DNA from: Bacillota bacterium
GTDB lineage: Bacteria; Bacillota; UBA4882; UBA8346
Reading direction: 5' to 3'
Assembly: GCA_023410535.1 (NCBI GenBank)
Contig: JAEYPR010000008.1
Coordinates: 1-44,960 of the forward strand
Length of the DNA stretch: 44,960 nt
Of the stretch, positions 32,729-41,505 are shown in pieces (position 1 is the stretch's first letter; each line of letters opens with the position of its first letter). Position numbers and translations under genes: made by a program. The notes under the pieces were generated by a model. The model did no database searches. It saw only the letters and a program-made list of their open reading frames with translations, and had not been told where the DNA came from.

Positions 32729-33130
32729 TCACTCCCGTTCTACCTTACGCATCTGGCCAGCCAGCTCCGCCGCTTCAACAACTTCAGTAAGGTTTTTTCC
32801 GATTGACGCTTCCACCGCCGCCAATACCGCGCCTTCAACTAAAGGCGCGTTGGCAATCATCACATTCTTACGCCGTTCCGGAATCAATGTATCCAGAACC
32901 AATTCCGCGCTCATCACGGCGCTTCCCAGATCCGCCAATACGATAACCCCGGCTTCGTTGCAGATCGCTGCTAAGGCCGTTCCGATTGCGTCCGGATCAG
33001 TTCCAATGCCCCCGGTGCTGTTCCCGCCGCAGTAAGCGATGGTCACCCGGTCTCCTGCCATTTGACGCGCGATCTCGGCCGTTCCAGCAGCGACTTTGGC
33101 GCTATGGGAGATGATTAAGATTCCGACCAT
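32729..33130 (-). CDS. dhaM: PTS-dependent dihydroxyacetone kinase phosphotransferase subunit DhaM
   Basis: A 133-residue EIIA-Dha domain (mannose-family EIIA fold). It receives phosphate on His9 (GILIISHSAKVA) from HPr and rephosphorylates ADP held in DhaL. Typical segments are AYCGGNSTGGIGTDPDAIG and VLADLGSAVMSAELVLD. It is the minimal one-domain form, unlike the three-domain E. coli protein; HPr and enzyme I are encoded by the next two genes. It lies 2 bp after dhaL. Confidence 0.95.
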   Translation of the reverse strand: MVGILIISHSAKVAAGTAEIARQMAGDRVTIAYCGGNSTGGIGTDPDAIGTALAAICNEAGVIVLADLGSAVMSAELVLDTLIPERRKNVMIANAPLVEGAVLAAVEASIGKNLTEVVEAAELAGQMRKVERE

Positions 33131-33132
33131 CG

Positions 33133-33777
33133 TCAGCCTCCGTTCCCCGCCACAGCGGCAATTGTTTCGATCATCAGGTAACAGGAGACGGAACCGGGGT
33201 CAGGATGACCCAGACTGCGTTCTTTCAAAAAGCTGGCCCGGCCTTTCAATGCCACCAGATTGACCGTGGATTCCATTCCTTGCTTGGCAACGGTTACCGT
33301 TTGCCGCATGACCTCGTCCCAGGGAAGTGAATCCTCAGTCACGGCTGATTGGAGAAAAGCAACCACCGGCTGCAATGTATCCACCATTGTTTTGTCGCCA
33401 ACTTCCGCGTGCCCCCGCTTGATTATTCCGTCTAAAGCAGCCTGGAACATGGTTGCGACGTCATGCGCAGTCAATTCAACCTTCCCGGCCGCTTGATTCC
33501 CGGCGTACATGAAAGCGGTTCCGTATAATGGTCCTGAAGCCCCGCCGACTGTGGAAACTAACGTCATACCGACCGTCTTTAAAATATCGCCGATACTTTG
33601 GTCCGCCACGGCGGGCAACTTCGCGAGCACGGCTTCAAAGCCACGATTGAGATTGATTCCATGATCCGCGTCGCCAATCTTGGCATCGAGATCGGTTAAA
33701 TAATCTTTTTGGGCGCTAACCATAGCGCCGATTGCTTCGATTGCCGCAATCACTTGTTTTTGGTTGCAAACGATCAT
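33133..33777 (-). CDS. dhaL: Dihydroxyacetone kinase ADP-binding subunit DhaL
   Basis: A 214-residue all-helical DhaL. The Mg-ADP site is intact: LDAKIGDADHGINLNRGF supplies Asp31, Asp36 and Asp38. The family loops TVGGASGPLYGTAFMYAG and GKTMVDTLQPVV-like VGDKTMVDTLQP are present, as is GRASFLKERSLGHPDPGSVS. It keeps a tightly bound ADP that DhaM rephosphorylates and then phosphorylates dihydroxyacetone held by DhaK. Neighbours are dhaK (3 bp upstream) and dhaM. It is the classical paralogue; compare the altered copy at 41506-42141. Confidence 0.95.
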   Translation of the reverse strand: MIVCNQKQVIAAIEAIGAMVSAQKDYLTDLDAKIGDADHGINLNRGFEAVLAKLPAVADQSIGDILKTVGMTLVSTVGGASGPLYGTAFMYAGNQAAGKVELTAHDVATMFQAALDGIIKRGHAEVGDKTMVDTLQPVVAFLQSAVTEDSLPWDEVMRQTVTVAKQGMESTVNLVALKGRASFLKERSLGHPDPGSVSCYLMIETIAAVAGNGG

Positions 33778-33780
33778 ATT

Positions 33781-34782
33781 TCAGCTCCCCCATTGACTAA
33801 ATGCCGGTGTAGCGGCAGGATCATTCAAGAGCGACTTCAATTCATCATCTAGCTTCAAAAGCGTTACTGAAGCTCCCGCCATTTCCAAGGCCGTCATATA
33901 TTCATTCACATAGGTGCGATAAATCGTTAAGCCGTGCTGCCGACAGAGCGCGTTAACGCTTTGATTTAGAATATAAAGCTCCATCATGGGGGTGGCGCCC
34001 AACCCGTTGATCATCACCGCTACCTCGTCGCCCGCCTGAAACGGCAAGTCGCCAATGACACTTTCAGTAAGGTCGCGAGCAATCTCCGCTGCCGTTCCCA
34101 CCTGCGTCCGCTGGGTACCGGGTTCGCCATGGATCCCCAACCCGATCTCCATCTCATTTTCGCCCAATTCAAAGGTTGGACGGCCGACCGCCGGTACAAT
34201 GCAAGGCGCTAACGCCATCCCTTTGGTCCTGACGTTAGCGATTACTTTTTCCGCGATCCGGTGCACCTCCTCCAATGTGGCGCCCCGTTCCGCCATCGCT
34301 CCCGCGATTTTGTGGACGAAAACCGTTCCGGCAATTCCGCGGCGTCCCATGGTGTACGTGCTATTTTCAACCGCGACATCGTCATTGACGATTACTTTCA
34401 GGACTTTGATCCCTTCCAGCTCCGCCATTTCCGACGCCATTTCAAAATTCATCAAATCGCCGGAGTAATTTTTGATGATCAAAAGCACTCCCGCTTCGGT
34501 TGCGACGCCTTGGATCCCGGCCAAAACCTGATCCGGCGTCGGCGAGGTAAAGACTTCGCCGGCAACTGCCGCGTCAAGCATCCCCAATCCCACATATCCA
34601 GCATGAGCTGGTTCGTGACCGCTGCCACCGCCGCTAACCAATGCGACCTTCGCCTTTTTTTTGTTCTGCCGGACCAGTACATTGTAACCATCCAGTTTTC
34701 GCAGATACTCCGGATGAGCCAAAGCCATTCCTGCCAATAAGTCAGCAACCACCGCATCGGCTTGATTAATGATCTTTTTCAT
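33781..34782 (-). CDS. dhaK: Dihydroxyacetone kinase substrate-binding subunit DhaK
   Basis: A 333-residue DhaK. It binds dihydroxyacetone as a covalent hemiaminal to His218 (GLGIHGEPGTQR); His56 in GGGSGHEPAHAGYVG is the second catalytic residue. Both agree with E. coli numbering. I chose ATG 34782 (RBS GAGAGGTAGCA); the frame stays open to 34890 but the extension is not homologous. It is the first gene of the five-gene DHA kinase operon. A 12-bp inverted repeat flanks its promoter region. The product DHAP enters glycolysis. Confidence 0.95.
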   Translation of the reverse strand: MKKIINQADAVVADLLAGMALAHPEYLRKLDGYNVLVRQNKKKAKVALVSGGGSGHEPAHAGYVGLGMLDAAVAGEVFTSPTPDQVLAGIQGVATEAGVLLIIKNYSGDLMNFEMASEMAELEGIKVLKVIVNDDVAVENSTYTMGRRGIAGTVFVHKIAGAMAERGATLEEVHRIAEKVIANVRTKGMALAPCIVPAVGRPTFELGENEMEIGLGIHGEPGTQRTQVGTAAEIARDLTESVIGDLPFQAGDEVAVMINGLGATPMMELYILNQSVNALCRQHGLTIYRTYVNEYMTALEMAGASVTLLKLDDELKSLLNDPAATPAFSQWGS

Positions 34783-34811
34783 TGCTACCTCTCTTTTCAA
34801 CAGAAAGTTGC

Positions 34812-34918
34812 CTTTGAACACAGTATACATTTCAGAAGATGAGACAATACCAAAAACATTCAACGAATAAAATATTTCAGTATGAATCAACGTTCGGATC
34901 GATATTCTGTGTTCAAAG
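34812..34918 (-). promoter_or_regulatory. dhaK upstream region with split 12-bp inverted repeat
   Basis: CTTTGAACACAG (34812-34823) is the exact reverse complement of CTGTGTTCAAAG (34907-34918), 83 bp apart. The promoter-proximal arm touches a possible minus-strand -10 (TATACT, 34822-34827). Two operators of one repressor, acting by looping, would explain it. The same arms could also pair in a read-through RNA. Confidence 0.5.
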
Positions 34919-34940
34919 ACATTGGTAAATAATTTAGTTT

Positions 34941-36260
34941 TTATAAGCTCGTTGCCCGCTCTTGGTCACGATCCACCAAAATGTCGATCATGACCTGATC
35001 CATCTCTCTCATTCCTTCGCGATTGATCCGGCCCATATTATCGGTGGTTTTTTCCAAGGAATCATCGACTACCCCCTGGGGAAAATCCACACCGCGATCT
35101 TGGAGTGCAAAAAGTGCCGCTAAATAAGCTTCTCCTGCGGCAGTTCCGACCTTCAAGGAACAACTCCCTTTCGCTCCGTCGCAAAGCATCCCCGCCGTAC
35201 TGGCGAGCAGGGTTTTCATTGCCTTCGCGCATTGGGAAACGCTCCCACCCATCAAGTAAGTGAGGCCGGCCGCAGCACCGGCCCCCGCGGCAACTGCGCA
35301 GCCGCAAATAGCGGAGAGTCTGCCCAGCTTACTCTTGACCATCGTTGTTGAGAGATGACTGACTGCCAAAGCCCGGGCGATCTCCGTCTCAGACTTATCC
35401 ATACTCTCCCCAACCAATGCAATGGGAAGGATCGCGGCCAAACCATGATTACCGCTGCCGGCGCTGCTCATCACCGAGAGCTGCGCACCGGCCATTCGCG
35501 CATCAGAAGCAGCGTAACAATAACTTTTAATGATGTTGTTTAAATCTCCCTCTAACTTTTTCTGCCTGATCAACGTCATCATTGTCTTTCCCAGGCTCAG
35601 CCCCGACACCGAATCCTGTTCTAACCCATAGTTGGCAATGGCTTTATTCATCCGGACACCTTCCATCAGGTATGCCACATCCTCAGGATCCAGTTTCTCT
35701 ATCAACTTCAATAACTCGGTATAAGTAAGCTTCATTACTTCATCATGGATGCTATTAGCCGGGTTGGGTCCGCTTGCGGTTGCCGCTTTTTCAAAAACCG
35801 TCCGGCCGTCAAGGGTAACTTTGACGATATTGGAATGATCCCCGTCAATAATGCAACTGGCACTATGTTGAAGGTCCTTAACGATTGCCTCGACGTAAAC
35901 ACCATGTTTGTCCGGGAGACAACCGATCGAAACTCGTTGTTCCTCGATCATTCGAGTCGCGGCGGCAACAGTGGCGTCGGTACAATCCTGTAACACTTGA
36001 AGACCATAAGCCGCATTCCCGCTAATCGCCGCCATGGCGGCGGCCATCTCATTGCCCCGTGCGCCGTTGGCTCCCGGAATTCCAACCGCCATCCCGTTTT
36101 TATAAATTCCGTCACTGACGTCGACTTGGACTGAGCTGATGGCGTCGCGGGAGGCTAGTTCCTGACTGGCCCTCGCCACCGCTAGCGCAACCGCCCCAGG
36201 CTCTGTGCATCCCAAAGCCGGTTTAACCTCTTTACGCAAAAATTCTTTTAACGTAAACAT
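34941..36260 (-). CDS. cyuA: L-cysteine desulfidase / L-serine dehydratase-like (UPF0597, CyuA type)
   Basis: A 439-residue enzyme of the UPF0597/COG3681 family (E. coli CyuA/YhaM, archaeal L-cysteine desulfidase). These contain a labile Fe-S cluster and convert L-cysteine to 2-aminoacrylate and sulfide, ending in pyruvate and ammonia. Conserved cysteines are in LGCTEPGAVALA (Cys18), SAICGCAVAAGAG and GMLCDGAKGSCSLKVG. Start ATG 36260 follows GGAG; an earlier ATG at 36311 lacks support. It is 23 bp after the ATC-hydrolase-like gene and closes the Liv operon. Serine or another thiol amino acid are alternative substrates. Confidence 0.88.
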   Translation of the reverse strand: MFTLKEFLRKEVKPALGCTEPGAVALAVARASQELASRDAISSVQVDVSDGIYKNGMAVGIPGANGARGNEMAAAMAAISGNAAYGLQVLQDCTDATVAAATRMIEEQRVSIGCLPDKHGVYVEAIVKDLQHSASCIIDGDHSNIVKVTLDGRTVFEKAATASGPNPANSIHDEVMKLTYTELLKLIEKLDPEDVAYLMEGVRMNKAIANYGLEQDSVSGLSLGKTMMTLIRQKKLEGDLNNIIKSYCYAASDARMAGAQLSVMSSAGSGNHGLAAILPIALVGESMDKSETEIARALAVSHLSTTMVKSKLGRLSAICGCAVAAGAGAAAGLTYLMGGSVSQCAKAMKTLLASTAGMLCDGAKGSCSLKVGTAAGEAYLAALFALQDRGVDFPQGVVDDSLEKTTDNMGRINREGMREMDQVMIDILVDRDQERATSL

Positions 36261-36283
36261 AGTAAACACTCCATGTTTCAAAA

Positions 36284-36769
36284 TTACTTTTTGGTAATCA
36301 CGATCCGGCAACCGCTGCCGCCTTTAGCAATCGTATCTTGGAGTTCCATGTTCATTCCTTTGACACTGACAATCCCCCGGTCACCGTCCATGGCGATATC
36401 ACAGAGGTGGTCGATCTCTTTTTCATCTTGGGTCAGCTTGGACCAAGCGTTTACCAACGGGCAGTAGTGAAACTCCACGACGAAACCGTCTGCGGTGACT
36501 TCCTTGATGTCCATTTCGAAAATCTTTTTGTACAGATCGTTGGCGAATTCGGAAACAAAAACTTGCATATCATCGGTTTTGGTATATTTGAGATCGCCAT
36601 GAAAACAGCCGCAGCGAAAGATCGCTTTCCGTGCGAAATCATCCCAATCAAGCCCCTTCTTCCGGGCTTCGTCCAGCAAAAGATAAAACCAGGTTGCGCG
36701 ATGTTCGATCGCCGAACGCATGTTGTTTACTTGTTCCTCGTTGATGGTGCTCTGATTTTTAATGGTCAT
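36284..36769 (-). CDS. L-2-amino-thiazoline-4-carboxylic acid hydrolase family protein
   Basis: A 161-residue protein of the ATC hydrolase family (PF14196). The pattern RATWFYLLLDEARKKGLDW, then GCFHGDL and FHYCPLVNAWSKL, LCDIAMDGDRGIVSV and an AKGGSGCRI end is characteristic. The Pseudomonas founder opens the ATC ring on the way to L-cysteine; most homologues are untested and may act on other C-N bonds. Cysteines and histidines (CGCFH, HYC, HLC) could bind a metal. It lies between livF and cyuA with short gaps and a strong RBS, so it acts in the same pathway, plausibly just before the desulfidase. Confidence 0.82.
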   Translation of the reverse strand: MTIKNQSTINEEQVNNMRSAIEHRATWFYLLLDEARKKGLDWDDFARKAIFRCGCFHGDLKYTKTDDMQVFVSEFANDLYKKIFEMDIKEVTADGFVVEFHYCPLVNAWSKLTQDEKEIDHLCDIAMDGDRGIVSVKGMNMELQDTIAKGGSGCRIVITKK

Positions 36770-36815
36770 TTTCTATTTCCTCCGATGTTTTTTTATTTAG
36801 AGTCGATTAAAGTAA

Positions 36816-37541
36816 TTATTCATCACAAGTCTGAATACCGAGATAGGCGGATGCGACTTTGGGATCATGCAAGAGCACTTGGGCATCGCCCGAAAGCGTA
36901 ATATGCCCCGTCTCCATCACATAGGCCCGATTGGCAACTTGCAATGCCATATTCGCGTTTTGCTCGATCAGTAATACTGTTTTACCCCATTCGCGGATCT
37001 TGAGAATCAATTCGAAGATCTGCTCAACCACGATCGGAGCTAATCCGAGCGAAGGTTCATCCAGCATGACCAATTTCGGATCGAGCATCAACCCCCGGCC
37101 GATTGCCAGCATTTGTTGCTCGCCACCGCTTAAGGTTCCGCCATTTTGTTTGCGACGTTCCTTTAAACGGGGGAAAATCTCATAAATATTCGCGATATTT
37201 TCTTTCAAACGGTTAGGTTTGGTGCTGGTATTTCCAAAATCGCCCATCACCAAATTCTCTTCAACCGTGAGATAGGGAAAGATCAATCGCCCTTCCGGAA
37301 CATGACAGATTCCCGATTTAACAATCTTACTCGGTTCCCAATTGGTGATGTCTTGATTATCAAAGCTTACCCGCCCGGCGCTTTTCTTGACCAGGTTGGA
37401 GATGCTCCGTAGGGTGCTGCTTTTGCCTGCTCCATTGGAGCCAATTAACGTCACGATCTCTTGTGCGTTGACCTCAAAATCAATTCCCTTGATTGCTTCG
37501 ATATTTCCATAATGAACATGAAGTCCTTCAACTTTCAGCAT
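36816..37541 (-). CDS. livF: Branched-chain amino acid-type ABC transporter ATPase LivF
   Basis: A 241-residue ABC ATPase. Walker A is GSNGAGKSS, the signature is LSGGEQQMLAIGRG and Walker B is LVMLDEPSLGLAP. It pairs with LivG to energise uptake through LivH/LivM in the cytoplasmic membrane. The context (ATC hydrolase, cysteine desulfidase) suggests a substrate other than leucine. It lies 14 bp after livG. Confidence 0.95.
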   Translation of the reverse strand: MLKVEGLHVHYGNIEAIKGIDFEVNAQEIVTLIGSNGAGKSSTLRSISNLVKKSAGRVSFDNQDITNWEPSKIVKSGICHVPEGRLIFPYLTVEENLVMGDFGNTSTKPNRLKENIANIYEIFPRLKERRKQNGGTLSGGEQQMLAIGRGLMLDPKLVMLDEPSLGLAPIVVEQIFELILKIREWGKTVLLIEQNANMALQVANRAYVMETGHITLSGDAQVLLHDPKVASAYLGIQTCDE

Positions 37542-37555
37542 CGGATCACCCCTTT

Positions 37556-38338
37556 CTAAGCACTTGGCTGAGCAATTGAACCTTTGCCCAGATAAGCTTC
37601 GATAACTTTTTGGTTGGATTGGACGTCACAGGGCGCGCCCTCACAGATCTTCTCCCCATGATTCAATACTGCAATCTGATTACATAAATTCATGATTAAC
37701 TTCATGTCATGTTCGATCACGACGACGGTTAACCCATCGGCGTTCAGTTTTCGGATAAAATCGATCAAGCTTGCGGTCTCCGCCGGATTCATTCCGGCAG
37801 CCGGTTCATCCAACAACAGCAACTCCGGATGGGTCGCTAAAGCCCGCGCAATTTCCAACCGGCGTTGCGTACCATACGCTAAGTTACAAGCTAATTCCCC
37901 AGCCAGATCAGCTAAACCGACTTTTTCCAAAACCGCCATCCCTTGTTCATTTGCCAAAGCCTCATCCTGCCGATAGGCCGGTGTGTGCAGAATCACGTCC
38001 CAAAGCTTGCTGCGGGTCTGGTTATGGAAACCAATTTTGACATTATCCAAGACGGTCATATATTTAAATAGCTTAATATTCTGGAAGGTCCGTGCCATTC
38101 CCAAACGGGATACTTTCTCCGGCGGCAAATTGGTAATCGGGTCGCCTTTAAAGATGACATCGCCTTTGGTTGCTTGATAGGTTCCGGTCAACAAGTTAAA
38201 GAAGGTTGTTTTCCCGGCTCCGTTCGGTCCGATGATTCCGTAGATCTGGCCCCGTTCAATATTAATGCTGACAGTCTCGACCGCTTTGAGACCGCCGAAA
38301 TACTTGCAGATCCCTTTTGTCTCCAATAATGGCGCCAT
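37556..38338 (-). CDS. livG: Branched-chain amino acid-type ABC transporter ATPase LivG
   Basis: A 260-residue ABC ATPase. Walker A is GPNGAGKTT, the degenerate signature LAYGTQRRLEIARAL is typical of LivG, and Walker B is LLLLDEPAAGMN. The C-terminal extension GEKICEGAPCDVQSNQKVIEAYLG is also typical. Its ATG overlaps the TAA of livM (TAATG), so translation is coupled. Confidence 0.95.
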   Translation of the reverse strand: MAPLLETKGICKYFGGLKAVETVSINIERGQIYGIIGPNGAGKTTFFNLLTGTYQATKGDVIFKGDPITNLPPEKVSRLGMARTFQNIKLFKYMTVLDNVKIGFHNQTRSKLWDVILHTPAYRQDEALANEQGMAVLEKVGLADLAGELACNLAYGTQRRLEIARALATHPELLLLDEPAAGMNPAETASLIDFIRKLNADGLTVVVIEHDMKLIMNLCNQIAVLNHGEKICEGAPCDVQSNQKVIEAYLGKGSIAQPSA

Positions 38339-39330
38339 TATGCCACCTCCCCAGTGACGGGTTCTTTTGCCGAGCGTTTCTTTTTATTGTTATAACGACG
38401 GGAGAGCATTCCACTTCCGGCCAAACCCTGCGGACGGAGATGCATAATCACTAAGATGGCCAGGCCAAAGATGACTAATCGATATTGCGAGGTAAAACGG
38501 AAAATCTCCGGCAAGATCGTTAACGCCGAAGCACCAACGATCGGTCCCAATAGATTGCCTTGTCCGCCGACCAACACCATTGCCAAAATCGCAAATCCTT
38601 CATCCAAAGTGAAGCTATCGGCACTGACGTAACTTGCAAAAAACGCATAAAAACAACCGGCGACACCCGCCCAGAAGGTTCCATAAACAAGATTCAACAA
38701 TTTATACTTGAACGTCTCAACGCCCATGGCGCGGGCCGCCATTTCATCTTCCCGGATGGCAATCCAGGCTCTGCCAATCCGCGAATGAATAATCCGATAG
38801 GTCATGAACAGCATTAAACCAACCAAAGCCAAAACGATGTAATAAAAATGAATGTTGTTGCGAAGCTGGAGACCGAACAATACCGGAAACGGAATGCCCG
38901 GTATCCCCATCGGTCCCCGCGTCAGCGAGGTCCAGTTTAAAATGGTTAAACGAATGATCTCCGAGAACCCTAACGTAGTGATGGTTAAAAATACCCCTTT
39001 CAAACGCAGAGTCGGGAAACCCAGGCAACATCCGAAAAGCGCGGCAGCCAAACCGCTTAGCGGCAATAACAACCAGAAACTGAGTTTGAAACTGGTGGCC
39101 AAAATTGCCGCAGTATAAGCCCCAACGCAATAGAAACCGGCATGTCCGATATTGAACTGACCCGAATAACCGTTAATAACATTTAGGCTACTGGCTAAAA
39201 TGATATATAACAAAACCGAAATTCCAATCCGGGTCACATAATCATTTTTCAATACCAACGGGGCTACCATTAGCACAATAATCAGGATTACCAGGGATAA
39301 AATTTTATTTTTCGCAATAAATTGTCGCAT
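38338..39330 (-). CDS. livM: Branched-chain amino acid-type ABC permease LivM
   Basis: A 330-residue integral membrane permease with about 8-10 hydrophobic segments. Family marks are NVINGYSGQFNIGHAGFYCVGAY (in part), TLRLKGVFLTITTLGFSEI and ILAMVLVGGQGNLLGPIVGA. It has a basic cytoplasmic tail (RRYNNKKKRSAKE). It forms the channel with LivH, 3 bp upstream. Confidence 0.95.
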   Translation of the reverse strand: MRQFIAKNKILSLVILIIVLMVAPLVLKNDYVTRIGISVLLYIILASSLNVINGYSGQFNIGHAGFYCVGAYTAAILATSFKLSFWLLLPLSGLAAALFGCCLGFPTLRLKGVFLTITTLGFSEIIRLTILNWTSLTRGPMGIPGIPFPVLFGLQLRNNIHFYYIVLALVGLMLFMTYRIIHSRIGRAWIAIREDEMAARAMGVETFKYKLLNLVYGTFWAGVAGCFYAFFASYVSADSFTLDEGFAILAMVLVGGQGNLLGPIVGASALTILPEIFRFTSQYRLVIFGLAILVIMHLRPQGLAGSGMLSRRYNNKKKRSAKEPVTGEVA

Positions 39331-39333
39331 CGG

Positions 39334-40206
39334 TCACACCCCATTTCCCTTACGGCCTAAAATACCGGACGGACGGATCATTAAAATTCCAATCAATATC
39401 GCAAATGAGATAATATCACGGTACCCCGCCGAAAAAACCGCCACGCCCAGGTTCTCGACTACTCCTAAGATTAATCCGCCAATCGCGGCGCCGGGAATAC
39501 TCGTCAACCCGCCGAATACCGCCGCGGTAAATGCTTTCATTGAAGCGCTGCCGCCCATTAAGGCGTGGACCGAATTGTAATAGATCGCCAATAACACACC
39601 TGCGGCGCCGCCTAAAGCACAACCGATACAATTTCCTAATAAAATCGTTTTGTCAACGTTGACCCCAAGAAGTGCCGCAGCATTCTTATTCATGGAAACC
39701 GCCCGTAACGCGATACCCGTTTTGGTCCGGTATAGCAAAAACTGCAAACCCAAGCACATGAGAACCACAATTACGATAATAAATACTTGAATCAATGCGA
39801 CGCGAATACTTCCAATGGTGATAAATTGGTCCTTAAAAAAGTCCGGCATCAACTGCTGTTCGGTACCAAACACCACTTGTCCCAAACTCTTCAATAAAAT
39901 AGAGAGTCCAATCGTACAAATCAGCGCAATCTCTTCCGGTGAATTCCGAAACGGTTTATAACATAACTTTTCAATTAGCACCCCTAAAAGCCAAGCGGCA
40001 ACAAAACCGGCCAAAAGCGAGGTGAAAATATCGGCGTGAAATACGGTATGAACGTAGAAACCCGCAAATGCTCCAATCATAATCACTTCACCATGAACAA
40101 AGGTGACCAGCCCAACAATTCCAAAGACCATTGAAAAACCAATCGCCATTAACGCGTAGATCGAACCTTGGGCGATTCCGTTAATCAACTGTTGCATAAA
40201 GAACAT
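39334..40206 (-). CDS. livH: Branched-chain amino acid-type ABC permease LivH
   Basis: A 290-residue permease with about eight hydrophobic segments. Signatures are LINGIAQGSIYALMAIGFSMVFG, then KAFTAAVFGGLTSIPGAAIGG and the end IRPSGILGRKG. The start at 40206 follows a GGGGGGA RBS; ATG 40197 is an in-frame alternative. It is separated from livK by about 105 bp holding a hairpin. Confidence 0.95.
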   Translation of the reverse strand: MFFMQQLINGIAQGSIYALMAIGFSMVFGIVGLVTFVHGEVIMIGAFAGFYVHTVFHADIFTSLLAGFVAAWLLGVLIEKLCYKPFRNSPEEIALICTIGLSILLKSLGQVVFGTEQQLMPDFFKDQFITIGSIRVALIQVFIIVIVVLMCLGLQFLLYRTKTGIALRAVSMNKNAAALLGVNVDKTILLGNCIGCALGGAAGVLLAIYYNSVHALMGGSASMKAFTAAVFGGLTSIPGAAIGGLILGVVENLGVAVFSAGYRDIISFAILIGILMIRPSGILGRKGNGV

Positions 40207-40267
40207 GCTATCCCCCCCTCAATCGGGTTTATTTTGAGCGTCTGTCCAACCAATGACGGATTTAGCG

Positions 40268-40294
40268 GGGTTGCCGAGACTCTCCCGGCAACCC
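40268..40294 (-). terminator. Hairpin between livK and livH (mRNA processing or partial terminator)
   Basis: GGGTTGCCG (40268-40276) pairs perfectly with CGGCAACCC (40286-40294). No U-tract follows on the minus strand, so it more likely protects the livK message, giving excess binding protein, than ends transcription. Confidence 0.6.
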
Positions 40295-40311
40295 GATTGT
40301 AACAAATATCA

Positions 40312-41439
40312 TTATTTGGTGTAATCTTTCTTAATAACCCATTGACCTTTTTCAACAACCATGATTTTGTATTTGCGGTTAATATCTCCCACCGCGGTAA
40401 AGGTCAGGTCACCGGTGATTCCTTTGTAACCTTTGGTTGTGGCTAGCGCATCACGGATCGCTTTCCGGTCAAAACCGGCTTTTTTGATCGCGTTGGCAAT
40501 CAACATTAAGGAATCATAAGCACAAGCGGCATGTAAATTGGGATCGCGATTCGCCCGTTTGCGGAACTCGGTGATAAAGCCTTGAACATTCGGATCCGGA
40601 TCATTCAAAGCGAAGAAGGTATTGGTGGCTAAGCCCTCAACAGCGTCGCCGCCCAATTCCAACATTTTGTCGGAGAATACCGAGCTCGGGGCTAACATTT
40701 TTACCTTCCAGCCCATCTTTTTAATCTGACGGCAAATTAACGCCGCTTCGTTATACATGGCGGCAATACAAATTCCGTCCGGATTGGATTGACGCAATTT
40801 GGTCAAAGTCGCATTGTAGTCTTTCTCGGATTCGAAGAACGGTTGTTCCATGGTTACTTTTAAATTCATTTGTTTCGCCGATTTAACAAAACGATCTTTG
40901 GTGACCATACCCCAGTCATTATTGATATAGATAACTGCAACCGATTTTAATTTCAAATAACCTTGCGCGATATATTTGACGTTAAATGGTCCCTCGGCGT
41001 CTTGGGTCCCAACGATTCCAAACATATACTCCCCAGCTTTTGCAAAATCGGGGTGGGATGAAGTCGGAGAAAGCTGAACTAAACCATTCCGCTCGTAAAT
41101 CGGAGCGGCAGCCAAACACGAAGTACTGGAAAAGTCACCAACTTCGGCGACGATATCTTGATTTTGCACAAAATTTTGGGCGATCAAAGCGGCTTCTTTG
41201 GGGTCGCCTTTACTATCCATCACGACCAGTTCAACTTTTTTCCCTTTGACGCCGCCGGCAGCGTTAATTTTATCGGCCGCCATTTGGGTGGCAATCTTGA
41301 AGTTTTCGCCGTATTCGGCATAGTTACCGGTAATCGGCGCAGACAACCCGATTTTTACGGTATCGGAACCGGCCCAGATGATACCAGCAAACGCGAGGAC
41401 AAGGACACCAATGAGGGCAAAAAACAATGTCTTTTTCAT
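40312..41439 (-). CDS. livK: Branched-chain amino acid-type substrate-binding protein LivK
   Basis: A 375-residue binding protein of the Leu/Ile/Val type (peripla_BP_6). The signal peptide is residues 1-23 (MKKTLFFALIGVLVLAFAG, then IIWAGS) with no lipobox Cys. The mature protein starts VKIGLSAPITGNYAEYG and has AEVGDFSSTSCLAAAPIYERNG and YINNDWGMV. In LivK the amino-acid alpha-groups are bound by Ser/Thr at positions like SSTSC and SPTSS, which are kept. The specificity is therefore probably amino-acid-like, but the side-chain pocket is not readable by eye. RBS AAGGAG is good. Confidence 0.93.
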   Translation of the reverse strand: MKKTLFFALIGVLVLAFAGIIWAGSDTVKIGLSAPITGNYAEYGENFKIATQMAADKINAAGGVKGKKVELVVMDSKGDPKEAALIAQNFVQNQDIVAEVGDFSSTSCLAAAPIYERNGLVQLSPTSSHPDFAKAGEYMFGIVGTQDAEGPFNVKYIAQGYLKLKSVAVIYINNDWGMVTKDRFVKSAKQMNLKVTMEQPFFESEKDYNATLTKLRQSNPDGICIAAMYNEAALICRQIKKMGWKVKMLAPSSVFSDKMLELGGDAVEGLATNTFFALNDPDPNVQGFITEFRKRANRDPNLHAACAYDSLMLIANAIKKAGFDRKAIRDALATTKGYKGITGDLTFTAVGDINRKYKIMVVEKGQWVIKKDYTK

Positions 41440-41505
41440 TCTAATCGCTCCTTTGTTGTTTATTATTACAGTCGTTTGACTGTGGATAACCTTTCAACCA
41501 TGTTT

